From the NCBI GenBank assembly GCA_016931015.1, contig JAFGFP010000019.1, positions 1 through 13,165 on the forward strand: a stretch of 13,165 bases of DNA, read 5' to 3'. A program made the translations under genes and the position numbers. The notes under the pieces were generated by a model that searched no databases, was not told where the DNA came from, and was given only the letters and a program-made list of their open reading frames with translations. This stretch comes from Dehalococcoidales bacterium. GTDB taxonomy: Bacteria > Chloroflexota > Dehalococcoidia > Dehalococcoidales > UBA5760. Shown one piece after another: positions 6,004 through 13,165 of this stretch; position 1 is the stretch's first letter, and the number at the start of each line of letters is the position of its first letter.

Positions 6004-7947
6004 ATGAGAGAGCAGGATAGCGCTGATATGGCGGTAAGCGAAGGCTGGGATACCATTCCCAAGCTCATGGTGCGTAACTATGAGAACTGGCCTCAGCGCA
6101 CGGCCGTGTGCCGTAAGCGGCTCGGTATCTGGCAGAGGTACCGCTGGGCCGACTGCTATCAGAAGGTAAAACACTTGGCCCTGGGGCTGGTGGACCTCGG
6201 TCTTGAGGCGGGGGACGTGGTCTGTCTTATCGGGGATAACGAGCCGGAGTGGTTCTGGGGCGCCTTTGCCGCTCAGGCGGGGGGTGGTATCGCCACCGGT
6301 ATCTTCGTTGACTCCACCCCGTCCGAGGTGAAATACATCGCCGCCCACTCTGGGGCTAAGTTCGCCATCGTTAACGACCAGGAGCAGACGGATAAGTTCT
6401 TGGAAATCAAGGACGAGCTGCCCTCGCTTAAGAAGATTATCTACTGGAATCCCAAGGGTCTTAAGAACTACGACCAGCCTAATTTGGTCAGCCTCGGTGC
6501 GGTCATGGAGCAGGGGCGGCTCGCTGAGGAGAGCGACCCCGACCTTTTTACCCGGCGGGTAATGAAGCAGAGCGGAGACGATACCGCCTTTGTCTACTAC
6601 ACCTCGGGGACCAGCGACCTGCCCAAGGGGGTTATCGTGAGCCACCGGGCCCTGATTAGCTCGGCCCGGAAGTTCGCGGCCCGCTACCCCTTAAGCGACC
6701 GGGACGAGCTGGTGAGTAACTTCCCGGCGGCCTGGGTGGGGGACAGCATCTTCACCACCATCCCTCATCTGCTGAGTGGGGCCCGTCTCAACTTCCCCGA
6801 GAAGCCGGAGACGGTAGCCGAAGACACCCGTGAGGTCGGCCCCAGCCTGACCAGCTATGGGCCGCGGCAGTGGGAGAGTCTGGTGGGCAGCATTCAGGCG
6901 AAGATGATATACGCTTCGTCCCTGCGGCGCTCCGTCTATAACCTCTTCCTGCCCTTGGGCCATAAGATTAGCGATGCCGACCTTCAGGGTGAGCGCCTCA
7001 GCCTCTGGTCGCGCTTCAGCCACTGGGTTGGCTATCAGGTTCTCTTTAAGCCTCTGAAAGACCGGCTGGGGTTGTCCAAGGTCAGGTTCGCCGTTACCGG
7101 GGGCTCGGTCTTGAGCCCGCATATCCTGCGCCTGATTCACGCCATCGGTGTCGAGCTGAGGCAGAACTACGTCACCACCGAGGCGGGCTTTATCTCCTCC
7201 CACGCCGGCGGTGAGATTAAGCTGGAGAGCGTCGGCCGTCCGGCGTTGGGTACCGAGGTCAGGGTAAGCGACAGCGGCGAGCTTCTGGTACGGAGCGATT
7301 CGATATTCAGCGGCTACTATAAAGACCCGGCTCGTACCGAAGCCACCCTGGTCGGCGGCTGGTGCCGTACCGGAGACGCCGTCAACATCGATGAGGACGG
7401 CCACCTGATATACCTCGACCGGCTGGAGCACATGGGGGAGCTGAGCTCCGGGGTACCGTATGCCCCTCAGTATATCGAGAGCCAGCTCAGGTTCAGCACC
7501 TATATCAAGAACGCTATCGTTATCGGCGGTAGGCACCGGGACTTTGTCTCGGCGATACTCAACGTGGACTTCGCCCTGCTGGCTAAGTGGGCGGAGCACC
7601 ACCGCCTGACCTATACGGCCTTTGCCGACCTCTCTCAGAAGGAAGAGGTGGCTGACCTGGTACGGGGCGATCTTGAGCGGCTCAACAGCTATCTCCCCGA
7701 GCCCGCCTGGGTCAAGAGGTTCGTCATTTTGCACAAGGAATTCGACCCCGATGAGGCCGAGCTAACGCGAACCAGGAAGCTGAGGCGGGCGTTCATCGAG
7801 GAGCGTTACCGCGATTTGATTGACACCATCTACCGTGGCGGTAAAGAGGTAGAGGTCAAGGTGCCGGTCACCTACCGGGACGGCCATAAGGGCGTCATCA
7901 GCACCGCCATCAAGGTGAGAACTGTATCCGATAGGATTATGGAATAA
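6004..7947 (+). CDS. AMP-binding acyl-CoA ligase (long-chain fatty acyl-CoA synthetase type)
   Basis: Adenylate-forming enzyme of 647 residues that activates a carboxylic acid with ATP and CoA. Motifs from the ATG at 6004: P-loop YYTSGTSDLPKG (198-209; the common form is TSGTTGxPKG), SYGPRQWESL (about 284-293) typical of long-chain synthetases, NYVTTEAG (388-395), GWCRTGD (452-458), and a C-terminal TRTRKLRR with the probable catalytic Lys 592. The frame is open back to an ATG at 5944, but that region is the leader terminator. The ATG at 6004, with AGGG 7 nt upstream, or the ATG at 6028 (AGGA upstream) is more likely. It overlaps livH by one base (TAATG), so it is co-translated with the importer. 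Ligases of this type are often found within liv-like clusters, which suggests the transporter brings in an acid that is activated on entry. The substrate is unknown. Confidence 0.9.
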   Translation: MREQDSADMAVSEGWDTIPKLMVRNYENWPQRTAVCRKRLGIWQRYRWADCYQKVKHLALGLVDLGLEAGDVVCLIGDNEPEWFWGAFAAQAGGGIATGIFVDSTPSEVKYIAAHSGAKFAIVNDQEQTDKFLEIKDELPSLKKIIYWNPKGLKNYDQPNLVSLGAVMEQGRLAEESDPDLFTRRVMKQSGDDTAFVYYTSGTSDLPKGVIVSHRALISSARKFAARYPLSDRDELVSNFPAAWVGDSIFTTIPHLLSGARLNFPEKPETVAEDTREVGPSLTSYGPRQWESLVGSIQAKMIYASSLRRSVYNLFLPLGHKISDADLQGERLSLWSRFSHWVGYQVLFKPLKDRLGLSKVRFAVTGGSVLSPHILRLIHAIGVELRQNYVTTEAGFISSHAGGEIKLESVGRPALGTEVRVSDSGELLVRSDSIFSGYYKDPARTEATLVGGWCRTGDAVNIDEDGHLIYLDRLEHMGELSSGVPYAPQYIESQLRFSTYIKNAIVIGGRHRDFVSAILNVDFALLAKWAEHHRLTYTAFADLSQKEEVADLVRGDLERLNSYLPEPAWVKRFVILHKEFDPDEAELTRTRKLRRAFIEERYRDLIDTIYRGGKEVEVKVPVTYRDGHKGVISTAIKVRTVSDRIME

Positions 7948-8831
7948 TGGCAGAGTTTGGGCAGTTTGCGATTACCGGCGTCACCGTGGGCATGGTCTAT
8001 GCCCTGATTGCGCTGGGTTTTGTCCTCATCTGGAAGTCGAGCGGGGTCGCCAACCTGACGCTGGGCCAGCTGGTACTGGTCTTCTCCTGGTTTACCTACG
8101 GGATGCTGGTTCAGGCGGGCTTTCCCGTCTGGCTGGGAATGCCCTTGGTCGTCCTCTTTGCCGTGGGGGTGGGCTGGCTCGTGGAGCGGATCGCCCTGCG
8201 CCCTCTTATCGGGCAGCCGATACTGTCCCTGATAACGGTGACCCTGGGGGTGGCCTTCTTTATCGAGGGGATGGTCAGCTTTATCTGGCCGAAGAGCGTG
8301 GCCGCCCTGCCGCGCCTCTTCCCCGATGAGCCGGTTCACGTCGGGGCGGCCGTCGTTTCTCAGGAATACCTCTGGGCGGCCGTTATCTCCGTCGTCCTCT
8401 TTGTCCTGCTGACTCTCTTCTTCAAGCGTCACCGGATGGGCATTGTCATGAGGGCGGTGGCCGATGACCAGATGGCCGTCCAGGCCTGCGGGATTCCGGT
8501 GGCTCAGATTTTCTCCCGGTCGTGGATGTTCGCCTGTGCGCTGGCGGCGGTGGGTGGCGTCCTCATGTCGAGCATCGGCGGCATTACCTTCGGGCTGGTG
8601 GAGACCGGGCTTAAGGCCTTCTCGGTGGTGATACTGGGCGGTCTCGATTCCTTCCTCGGGGCCATTGTCGCCGGGCCTATAATCGGCCTCGCCGAGAACG
8701 TCGGTGGTGGTTACCTTACCCCGCTCACCTGGCCCGGGGTGAGGGAGATTATCCCCTTTGTCATTATCGTTATCGTGATGTTTATCAGGCCCCACGGCCT
8801 GTTCGGAGAACGCCGTATAGAAAGGATTTAG
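7947..8831 (+). CDS. livH: Branched-chain amino acid-type ABC transporter permease LivH
   Basis: Inner-membrane permease of a HAAT-family importer, 294 residues with about eight hydrophobic helices. The N-terminal pattern GVTVGMVYALIALGFVLIWKSSGVANLTLGQ (11-41) is the LivH signature. The cytoplasmic coupling loop that docks on the ATPases is seen at MRAVADDQMAVQACGI (168-183). The protein ends RPHGLFGERR, as is usual for LivH. The start codon shares its A with the stop of the ligase gene (TAATG). It pairs with LivM to form the membrane channel. The name gives the family only; many LivH-like permeases carry aryl acids, amides or other ligands. Confidence 0.93.
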   Translation: MAEFGQFAITGVTVGMVYALIALGFVLIWKSSGVANLTLGQLVLVFSWFTYGMLVQAGFPVWLGMPLVVLFAVGVGWLVERIALRPLIGQPILSLITVTLGVAFFIEGMVSFIWPKSVAALPRLFPDEPVHVGAAVVSQEYLWAAVISVVLFVLLTLFFKRHRMGIVMRAVADDQMAVQACGIPVAQIFSRSWMFACALAAVGGVLMSSIGGITFGLVETGLKAFSVVILGGLDSFLGAIVAGPIIGLAENVGGGYLTPLTWPGVREIIPFVIIVIVMFIRPHGLFGERRIERI

Positions 8832-8834
8832 TAG

Positions 8835-9878
8835 TTGTCTTTACCGACCGGCATTCGTAGCTATAGCTATTCCCAGGATATGGCCGTCTTCCGTACCAGG
8901 ACGCACTGGGTATGGCTCGCGGTGCTCCTGGCCTTTCTCTTCACCGGCCCGCTCTACTGGAGTAATTACTGGCTGGGCGTGGTTAATCTTATCGGTATCA
9001 CCGTGATTGCGGCTACGGGGCTCAATATCCTGACCGGCTATTGCGGGCAGCTATCTATCGGGCACGCCGGTTTTATCGCGGTGGGGGCCTATACCTCGGC
9101 GATAATGACCAACCGCTTTGAGCTTCCCTTCCTGGTCGGCCTAATCTCCGCCGGGGGTATTGCCGGATTGGTGGGGATGGTCTTCGGTATCCCCTCGCTC
9201 CGGGTCAAGGGTTTTTACCTGGCGATTAGCACCATCGCCGCCCAGTTTATCATCATCTGGGTTATCAATCACTGGACCAGCCTTACCGGGGGTTTTGTCG
9301 GTATCAGCGTGCCGCCGGCCTCGATCGGCGGCATCTCCCTGGTGAGCCAGGCGAGCCAGTTCTATCTCATTATGATCGTGGTCATCATCGTGGTCTTTCT
9401 GACGAACAACCTGGCCCGGAGCCGGGTCGGTCGGGCCTTTGTCGCCATCAGGGATAACGACCTTGCCGCCCAGGTGATGGGGATTAATCTCTTTCGCTAT
9501 AAGCTGCTCGCTTTCTTCCTCGGTTGTTTTCTGGCCGGGATTGCCGGTTCCCTGCTTGCCCACTGGACCGGCTTTATGAATGCCGAGAACTTCACCATGA
9601 CGGACTCGATATTATACATCGGCATGATAATTATCGGCGGTCTGGGCACCACCATCGGGCCCATTCTCGGGGTGCTCTTTATTCGCCTGGCGCAGCAGGG
9701 GATAACCTTTCTCTCGCCGCTCTTGGAGGATACCTTCGCCATGCCGGCCGGATTTACCACCGGCCTCGGCCCGATGGTCTTCGGTTTGGCTATTATGCTC
9801 TTCCTGATACTGGAGCCCCGGGGGCTGGCCCACCGCTGGGCGTTAATCAGGGCTTCTTATCGGCTTTGGCCTTTCTGA
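8835..9878 (+). CDS. livM: Branched-chain amino acid-type ABC transporter permease LivM
   Basis: Second permease subunit, 347 residues and strongly hydrophobic, with about ten membrane segments. Family motifs are GLNILTGYCGQLSIGHAGFIAVGAYTSAI (62-90) and the ATPase-coupling loop GRAFVAIRDNDLAAQVMGI (199-217). The protein ends LEPRGLAHRW, close to the usual LivM tail. The start is TTG at 8835, three bases after the livH stop, with AAAGGA (8821-8826) 8 nt upstream. An ATG at 8880 is possible, but its AGGA lies too close. The first 25 residues precede the first membrane helix and are not conserved in my recollection. It belongs to the ligase-livHMKF operon. Confidence 0.93.
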   Translation: MSLPTGIRSYSYSQDMAVFRTRTHWVWLAVLLAFLFTGPLYWSNYWLGVVNLIGITVIAATGLNILTGYCGQLSIGHAGFIAVGAYTSAIMTNRFELPFLVGLISAGGIAGLVGMVFGIPSLRVKGFYLAISTIAAQFIIIWVINHWTSLTGGFVGISVPPASIGGISLVSQASQFYLIMIVVIIVVFLTNNLARSRVGRAFVAIRDNDLAAQVMGINLFRYKLLAFFLGCFLAGIAGSLLAHWTGFMNAENFTMTDSILYIGMIIIGGLGTTIGPILGVLFIRLAQQGITFLSPLLEDTFAMPAGFTTGLGPMVFGLAIMLFLILEPRGLAHRWALIRASYRLWPF

Positions 9879-9892
9879 TATAACTTATAGTG

Positions 9893-9909
9893 AAGGAGGT
9901 GTAATGTAG
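9893..9909 (+). promoter_or_regulatory. Ribosome site followed by an AUG-UAG start-stop element
   Basis: A near-perfect Shine-Dalgarno AAGGAGGTG (9893-9901) is followed by ATG (9904-9906) and at once by TAG (9907-9909), 49 bp before the livK start, which has its own site GAGAAGGAGA. The spacing from AGGAGG to ATG is 4 nt, a little short. It may load ribosomes, regulate livK or protect the transcript, or be a relic of an older start. Confidence 0.45.
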
Positions 9910-9958
9910 CATTCCTTAAGTGGCTTGCTAAAAATACTTAGAGAAGGAGAAGTACTGA

Positions 9959-11233
9959 ATGAAAAGTAAGAGACCATTAAAGTTGGCGTTAGCTACCATC
10001 ATGGCCTTAACGATAGTCCTGGTACCTTTGTTGAGCAGTGGTTGTGCTGGTAGCCCCGCCCCCTCGTCCCCGGCCGCCCCCGAGGCGTCAAGCTTAAAGG
10101 TAGGCTTTAGTATCTGCTACACCGGACCCGCCGCCTCAAAGGGGCGTCCCATGGGAGATGCCAAGCTCGACTGCATCGAGTATATCAATGAGGAACTCGG
10201 CGGTGTCGACGGGCACCCGATTGAGGTTATCTGGCGCGATAACGAATACGATTCCTCTAAGGCGGTTACCATCGTTAACGAGCTGATGGATAAAGGGTGC
10301 CTGTTCTTCACTACTAATTCCTCCAAGATGATGGGGGCCTCCATGGAGATTGCCAACCGGGCCGAGTTCCCCGGCTTCACCGTCTTCAGCGCGCCGGTGT
10401 GTACTCACCCGCCGCAGCATATCTACGGTCAGATGCCGGACTACGGCGATGACTGGGCGGCTTTTGCCAGCTACTACCTGGAGAACATCTGGCAGGGTGA
10501 GGGCCGGCCCAAGATGGCGCTGCACCTGCTGAATAACACCACCGGCTACGGCGCCCTGGATGCCGCCCGGGCACTGGCTGACGAATTGGGTATCGATCTC
10601 ATACTCCCGGCCGAAGAGCACGCCTCGTCTACCATGTCGGAGATGGAAAGCCTGACCCGAATCAAGACCGAGAATCCCGACGTCCTCTACATCTCCAGTA
10701 CCCCGGACGAGACCGCTATCATTATTCAGAACGCCGTTGACCTGGGCCTGTACCCCGGTATTACCATCGGCTGCGGTCATGCCAGCTTCACCAGCGTTCT
10801 GGTCGAGCTGGCCGGGGCGGATGCCGAGGGTGTTTTCGGGGTTTATCCCACGGTAAACTGGGGTGACGACGTGCCGGCCATGGCCAAGATGACGGAGCAC
10901 TGTCAGGAGCTGCACCCTGAGGACTACGGCAACATGGACTACATCACCTCGTGGGCCGAGGGCCTGATTGTGGCCGAGATTCTGCAGCTGGCCATAGACA
11001 ATGTCGGCGTCGATAATCTGACCCCGCAGGCGGTGGAGGAGTACGGCTTTAAGAAGCTCGATAACTTCGATGCCGGCGGCCTGCACGGCCCGGTGAGCTA
11101 TACCCCGGGCGACAATCGGCTCTCGAAGTCGGTCAGGGTATTCCAGGTTCAGAGTGGTGAAATCGTGCCCGTCAGCGGCTGGGTGGAAGCGCCGCTGATT
11201 AAGTACGAGGACTTCGACTGGTTCGGACAGTAG
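9959..11233 (+). CDS. livK: Periplasmic-binding-protein-type substrate-binding lipoprotein (LivK-like)
   Basis: Extracytoplasmic ligand-binding subunit, 424 residues. A lipoprotein signal peptide is visible: basic MKSKRPLK, a hydrophobic core, and LLSSGC with the candidate lipidated Cys at 29. A Ser/Pro/Ala-rich linker runs to about residue 43. The leucine-binding domain (Peripla_BP_6) starts at LKVGFSICYTGPAASKGRPMGDAKLDCIEYINEELGG and fills most of the rest. The start ATG at 9959 has GAGAAGGAGA 8 nt upstream. It lies 80 bp after livM, the longest gap in the liv operon, and is followed by a hairpin. Both fit separate, higher expression of the binding protein. In CoA-ligase-linked clusters, members of this family can bind aryl or other organic acids rather than leucine. 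The ligand cannot be deduced here. Confidence 0.92.
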   Translation: MKSKRPLKLALATIMALTIVLVPLLSSGCAGSPAPSSPAAPEASSLKVGFSICYTGPAASKGRPMGDAKLDCIEYINEELGGVDGHPIEVIWRDNEYDSSKAVTIVNELMDKGCLFFTTNSSKMMGASMEIANRAEFPGFTVFSAPVCTHPPQHIYGQMPDYGDDWAAFASYYLENIWQGEGRPKMALHLLNNTTGYGALDAARALADELGIDLILPAEEHASSTMSEMESLTRIKTENPDVLYISSTPDETAIIIQNAVDLGLYPGITIGCGHASFTSVLVELAGADAEGVFGVYPTVNWGDDVPAMAKMTEHCQELHPEDYGNMDYITSWAEGLIVAEILQLAIDNVGVDNLTPQAVEEYGFKKLDNFDAGGLHGPVSYTPGDNRLSKSVRVFQVQSGEIVPVSGWVEAPLIKYEDFDWFGQ

Positions 11234-11249
11234 TTATTTATTGATTAAG

Positions 11250-11282
11250 GTGGGAGTCCCTGTCGGGGACGGGGGCTCCCAC
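11250..11282 (+). promoter_or_regulatory. Stem-loop between livK and livF
   Basis: GTGGGAG (11250-11256) pairs with CTCCCAC (11276-11282), and TCCC (11257-11260) with GGGA (11266-11269), leaving a 6-nt bulge. No T run follows on the plus strand, so it is not a standard terminator. A 3'-end stabiliser of the livK message, or control of livF initiation, is more likely, since the stem ends 2 nt before the first livF ATG and covers where its ribosome site would be. Confidence 0.55.
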
Positions 11283-11299
11283 AGATGGCGGAAATCGTT

Positions 11300-12091
11300 A
11301 TGCTTGAACTGAGTAACGTTGAGGTGAGCTACCTAGGGGTGATCCGGGTGCTGCACGGCGTCTCGCTGCGGGTTGACGATGGTCAGATTGTGGCCCTGCT
11401 CGGCGCCAACGGTGCCGGTAAGAGCACCACCCTCAAGGCGATATCGGGGCTGCTCCGTAGCGAGGAAGGCGAGGTAACCGGAGGCAGTATCGAGTGGCGC
11501 GGACAGAAGATTACCAACCGTAACGCCGAAGAGGTGGGTAAGCTGGGCATCATTCAGGCGCTCGAGGGGCGCCGTGTTTTCGAGCACCTGAACACCGAGG
11601 AGAACCTGCTGGTCGGGGCCTATCAGCGCCGCGACCGTAGCGCCGTCCGGGATGACCTGGAAATGGTCTACCAGTATTTCCCGAGCCTTAAGGAGCTACG
11701 GCGCAACACCGCCGGCTATCTCTCCGGCGGCGAGCAGCAGATGTTGGTGGTCGGGCGGGCGATAATGGCCAGCCCCCAGCTCCTCATGCTCGACGAGCCG
11801 TCGCTGGGCCTGGCCCCCATGATGGTCGAGGAAATCTACGGCATTATTCGGCGCTTCAGCCGGGAGCATGAGACCTCGGTGCTTCTCGTGGAGCAGAATG
11901 TCCGTGTCGCCCTCGGTATCGCCGACTACGGCTACGTCATGGAGAACGGGCGCATCGTTCTCGACGGCAGCGCCGACTTTCTCAAGCATAACGAGGACGT
12001 GCGGGAGTTCTATATGGGTCTCTCGGCCACGGGGACGCGTAAGAGCTACCGTGAGGTAAAGCACTACAAGCGACGCAAGCGCTGGCTTTAA
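11300..12091 (+). CDS. livF: Branched-chain amino acid-type ABC transporter ATP-binding protein LivF
   Basis: One of the two cytoplasmic ATPases of the importer, 263 residues from the ATG at 11300, or 268 from the ATG at 11285. Numbered from 11285: Walker A GANGAGKST (40-48), signature LSGGEQQM (146-153), Walker B LLMLDEP (166-172), and LVEQN (201-205), where LivF proteins have Gln in place of the usual switch His. It ends with a basic tail KHYKRRKRWL. I favour 11300 because MLELSNVEVSY matches the usual LivF start. Neither ATG has a good ribosome site, and the earlier one directly follows the stem-loop. Last plus-strand gene of the operon, converging on livG with a 21-bp gap. Confidence 0.93.
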   Translation: MLELSNVEVSYLGVIRVLHGVSLRVDDGQIVALLGANGAGKSTTLKAISGLLRSEEGEVTGGSIEWRGQKITNRNAEEVGKLGIIQALEGRRVFEHLNTEENLLVGAYQRRDRSAVRDDLEMVYQYFPSLKELRRNTAGYLSGGEQQMLVVGRAIMASPQLLMLDEPSLGLAPMMVEEIYGIIRRFSREHETSVLLVEQNVRVALGIADYGYVMENGRIVLDGSADFLKHNEDVREFYMGLSATGTRKSYREVKHYKRRKRWL

Positions 12092-12112
12092 GTCGTTTTC
12101 CGGTAGGGCCGG

Positions 12113-12937
12113 TTACTCCGACTGTCCCAGGTAGGCGGATATCACTTTGGGATTAGCCCTGATTTCCTCCGGCGTGCCCTCGGCTATCTTGCGCCCGAAA
12201 TCGAGGACAATAATCCGGTCGGCCAGGTCCATGACCACCCCCATGTCATGCTCAACGAGCACGATGCAGCTAACCCCGTCCCGGAGCACCGGCGTCTCGG
12301 GGTAGGTATCCCCCTGCCCCTCGAAGATGTCGATGATAAAGCGGGCGATGTCTTCCTTCTCTTCCAGGTTCATGCCGGCCATGGGCTCGTCGAGGAGTAA
12401 GACCTTCGGCTCCAGGGCCAGGGCCCGCCCCAGCTCGACGCGCTTGCGCAGCCCGTAGGGGAGGGTGCCCACCACCTGCTTTCGAATCGAGGCTATCTCC
12501 AGGAAATCGATGATGTCCTCGACCGTCTTCCGGTGCCTGATTTCCTCCCTTTGTGCCGAGCCGAAGTGGAAGGCGCTGCTCAGGAAGTTCTGCTGCATGA
12601 GCACGTGCCGGGCGGCCATGATATTGTCCAGGGTGCTTAGTCCCGTGAATAGCTCGATGTTCTGGAAGGTTCTGGCCAGTCCCAGACGGGCTGCCTTGTC
12701 GGGTCGGATGCGGGTGAGCCTCTGTCCTTCGAAGTAAATCTCGCCCTGCTGCGGTTTGTAGAAGCCGTTGATGCAGTTGAGAACACAGGTCTTCCCGGCG
12801 CCGTTGGGCCCGATAATGGCCAGGATTTCACCGTCGTTTACGTCGAAGCTGACCTCGCTGAGCGCCTTGACACCGCCGAAGGATAGGGATAGGTTCTCAA
12901 TCCTTATCTTGACGGTCTTGCTTCCTACCTCGGGCAA
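12113..12937 (-). CDS. livG: Branched-chain amino acid-type ABC transporter ATP-binding protein LivG
   Basis: Second ATPase of the importer, 274 residues. Walker A GPNGAGKT (43-50) is followed by Cys 51 where Ser/Thr is usual. The signature region reads LPYGLRKRVELGRAL (159-173) in place of LSGGQ. Walker B is LLLDEP (180-185), switch His 230 lies in LVEHDMGVVMD, and the C-terminal LivG segment is GTPEEIRANPKVISAYLG. The LPYG form is, to my knowledge, typical of the LivG group that accompanies CoA-ligase-linked transporters. A stretch GQGDTYPETPVLRDGVSC (207-224) looks longer than in common LivG. The start is TTG at 12937, with GGAGAG six bases upstream. It lies on the strand opposite livHMKF, behind the partial gene at 12956-13165, so its expression is controlled separately from its partners. 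Confidence 0.92.
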   Translation of the reverse strand: MPEVGSKTVKIRIENLSLSFGGVKALSEVSFDVNDGEILAIIGPNGAGKTCVLNCINGFYKPQQGEIYFEGQRLTRIRPDKAARLGLARTFQNIELFTGLSTLDNIMAARHVLMQQNFLSSAFHFGSAQREEIRHRKTVEDIIDFLEIASIRKQVVGTLPYGLRKRVELGRALALEPKVLLLDEPMAGMNLEEKEDIARFIIDIFEGQGDTYPETPVLRDGVSCIVLVEHDMGVVMDLADRIIVLDFGRKIAEGTPEEIRANPKVISAYLGQSE

Positions 12938-12955
12938 CTTCGGCTCTCCAAACTT

Positions 12956-13165
12956 CTATCGGCTGGCCGACTTCTCGGATTCCTCGCGAGCCAGCTTCTC
13001 CTTGTACTGGGTTACGCGGTGGCATTCCAGCCCCTGACACCCCAACTGGCGCCCCAGCCGCTTAGCCTTCTTCCTGAGCTGGGTAGCTATCGCCTTAGCC
13101 GGCTCCCAGTACTTGGTATAGCCGGTACACCTCGTCGACCAGTCCTTATATACCAGCACGGTTAC
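12956..13165 (-). CDS. Unknown small or partial protein with Cys motif, 5' end outside window
   Basis: Open frame that enters from the right edge and stops at 12956, 18 bp before livG on the same strand, so the two are probably co-transcribed. About 69 residues are visible. A GTG at 13157-13159 could be a start, but the frame stays open to the edge and no good ribosome site is visible, so I treat it as the C-terminal part of a larger gene. Features: DWSTRCTGYTKYWEPAK, a basic segment RKKAKRLGRQL, then CQGLEC with Cys spaced CX4C, and a charged tail KEKLAREESEKSASR. There is no membrane segment. Three cysteines and Lys/Arg richness could mean metal or nucleic acid binding, but I do not recognise the family. 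Confidence 0.6.
   Translation of the reverse strand, partial: VTVLVYKDWSTRCTGYTKYWEPAKAIATQLRKKAKRLGRQLGCQGLECHRVTQYKEKLAREESEKSASR

Noticed and set aside
6691..7734. Long minus-strand ORF opposite the acyl-CoA ligase
   Set aside because: Antisense shadow of a GC-rich gene with clear ligase motifs. No recognisable domains or ribosome site.
7872..8795. 307-residue minus-strand ORF opposite livH
   Set aside because: Composition (His, Asp, Gly, Pro, Gln rich) is typical of the reverse reading of a hydrophobic membrane gene. LivH motifs on the plus strand are decisive.
10136..11086. 316-residue minus-strand ORF opposite livK
   Set aside because: Shadow frame. The plus-strand lipoprotein signal, ribosome site and binding-protein domain explain the region.
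12092..12112. Bidirectional terminator between livF and livG
   Set aside because: Only a 4-bp CCGG/CCGG stem is possible and no T run follows on either strand.

Overview
The window is about 13.2 kb of dense, GC-rich bacterial sequence. Its theme is anaerobic metabolism of 2-oxo acids, aryl or acyl-CoA, and branched-chain or aromatic acids. A ferredoxin-linked indolepyruvate oxidoreductase, a small GYD-domain protein and a liv-type (HAAT family) ABC importer linked to an acyl-CoA ligase all suggest an uncultured anaerobe. Dehalococcoidia-like Chloroflexota is my best guess, from gene content and style only. No rRNA, tRNA, CRISPR array or mobile element is visible.

Layout. Positions 1-1469 (minus strand) hold a GYD-domain protein followed by phenylacetate-CoA ligase (paaK), which runs off the left edge. 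A 145-bp divergent promoter region (1470-1614) separates them from a plus-strand operon: iorA, iorB, a class I aminotransferase whose start lies deep inside the end of iorB, and a PaaI-like hotdog thioesterase (1624-5726). A 277-base non-coding leader (5727-6003) follows. It has mutually exclusive helices that end in an intrinsic terminator, which is the architecture of a riboswitch or attenuator. Downstream is a second operon: a long-chain-type acyl-CoA ligase, livH, livM, livK (lipoprotein binding protein) and livF (6004-12091). The second transporter ATPase, livG, is convergent on the minus strand (12113-12937), behind a partial unknown Cys-containing gene at the right edge.

How the genes may work together (inference). 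The importer brings in amino acids or aryl/branched acids. The aminotransferase interconverts amino acids and 2-oxo acids. IorAB interconverts aryl-2-oxo acids and aryl-acetyl-CoA with ferredoxin. PaaK and the second ligase activate free acids, and the thioesterase releases CoA. The set could run oxidatively (amino acid fermentation) or reductively (making aromatic amino acids from scavenged aryl acetates).

The most interesting item is the structured leader RNA with terminator at about 5776-5979. I do not recognise its class. Other points of note are the 83-nt iorB/aminotransferase overlap, a promoter that points to near-leaderless iorA translation, an AUG-UAG start-stop element before livK, and the detached convergent livG with an LPYG signature instead of LSGG.
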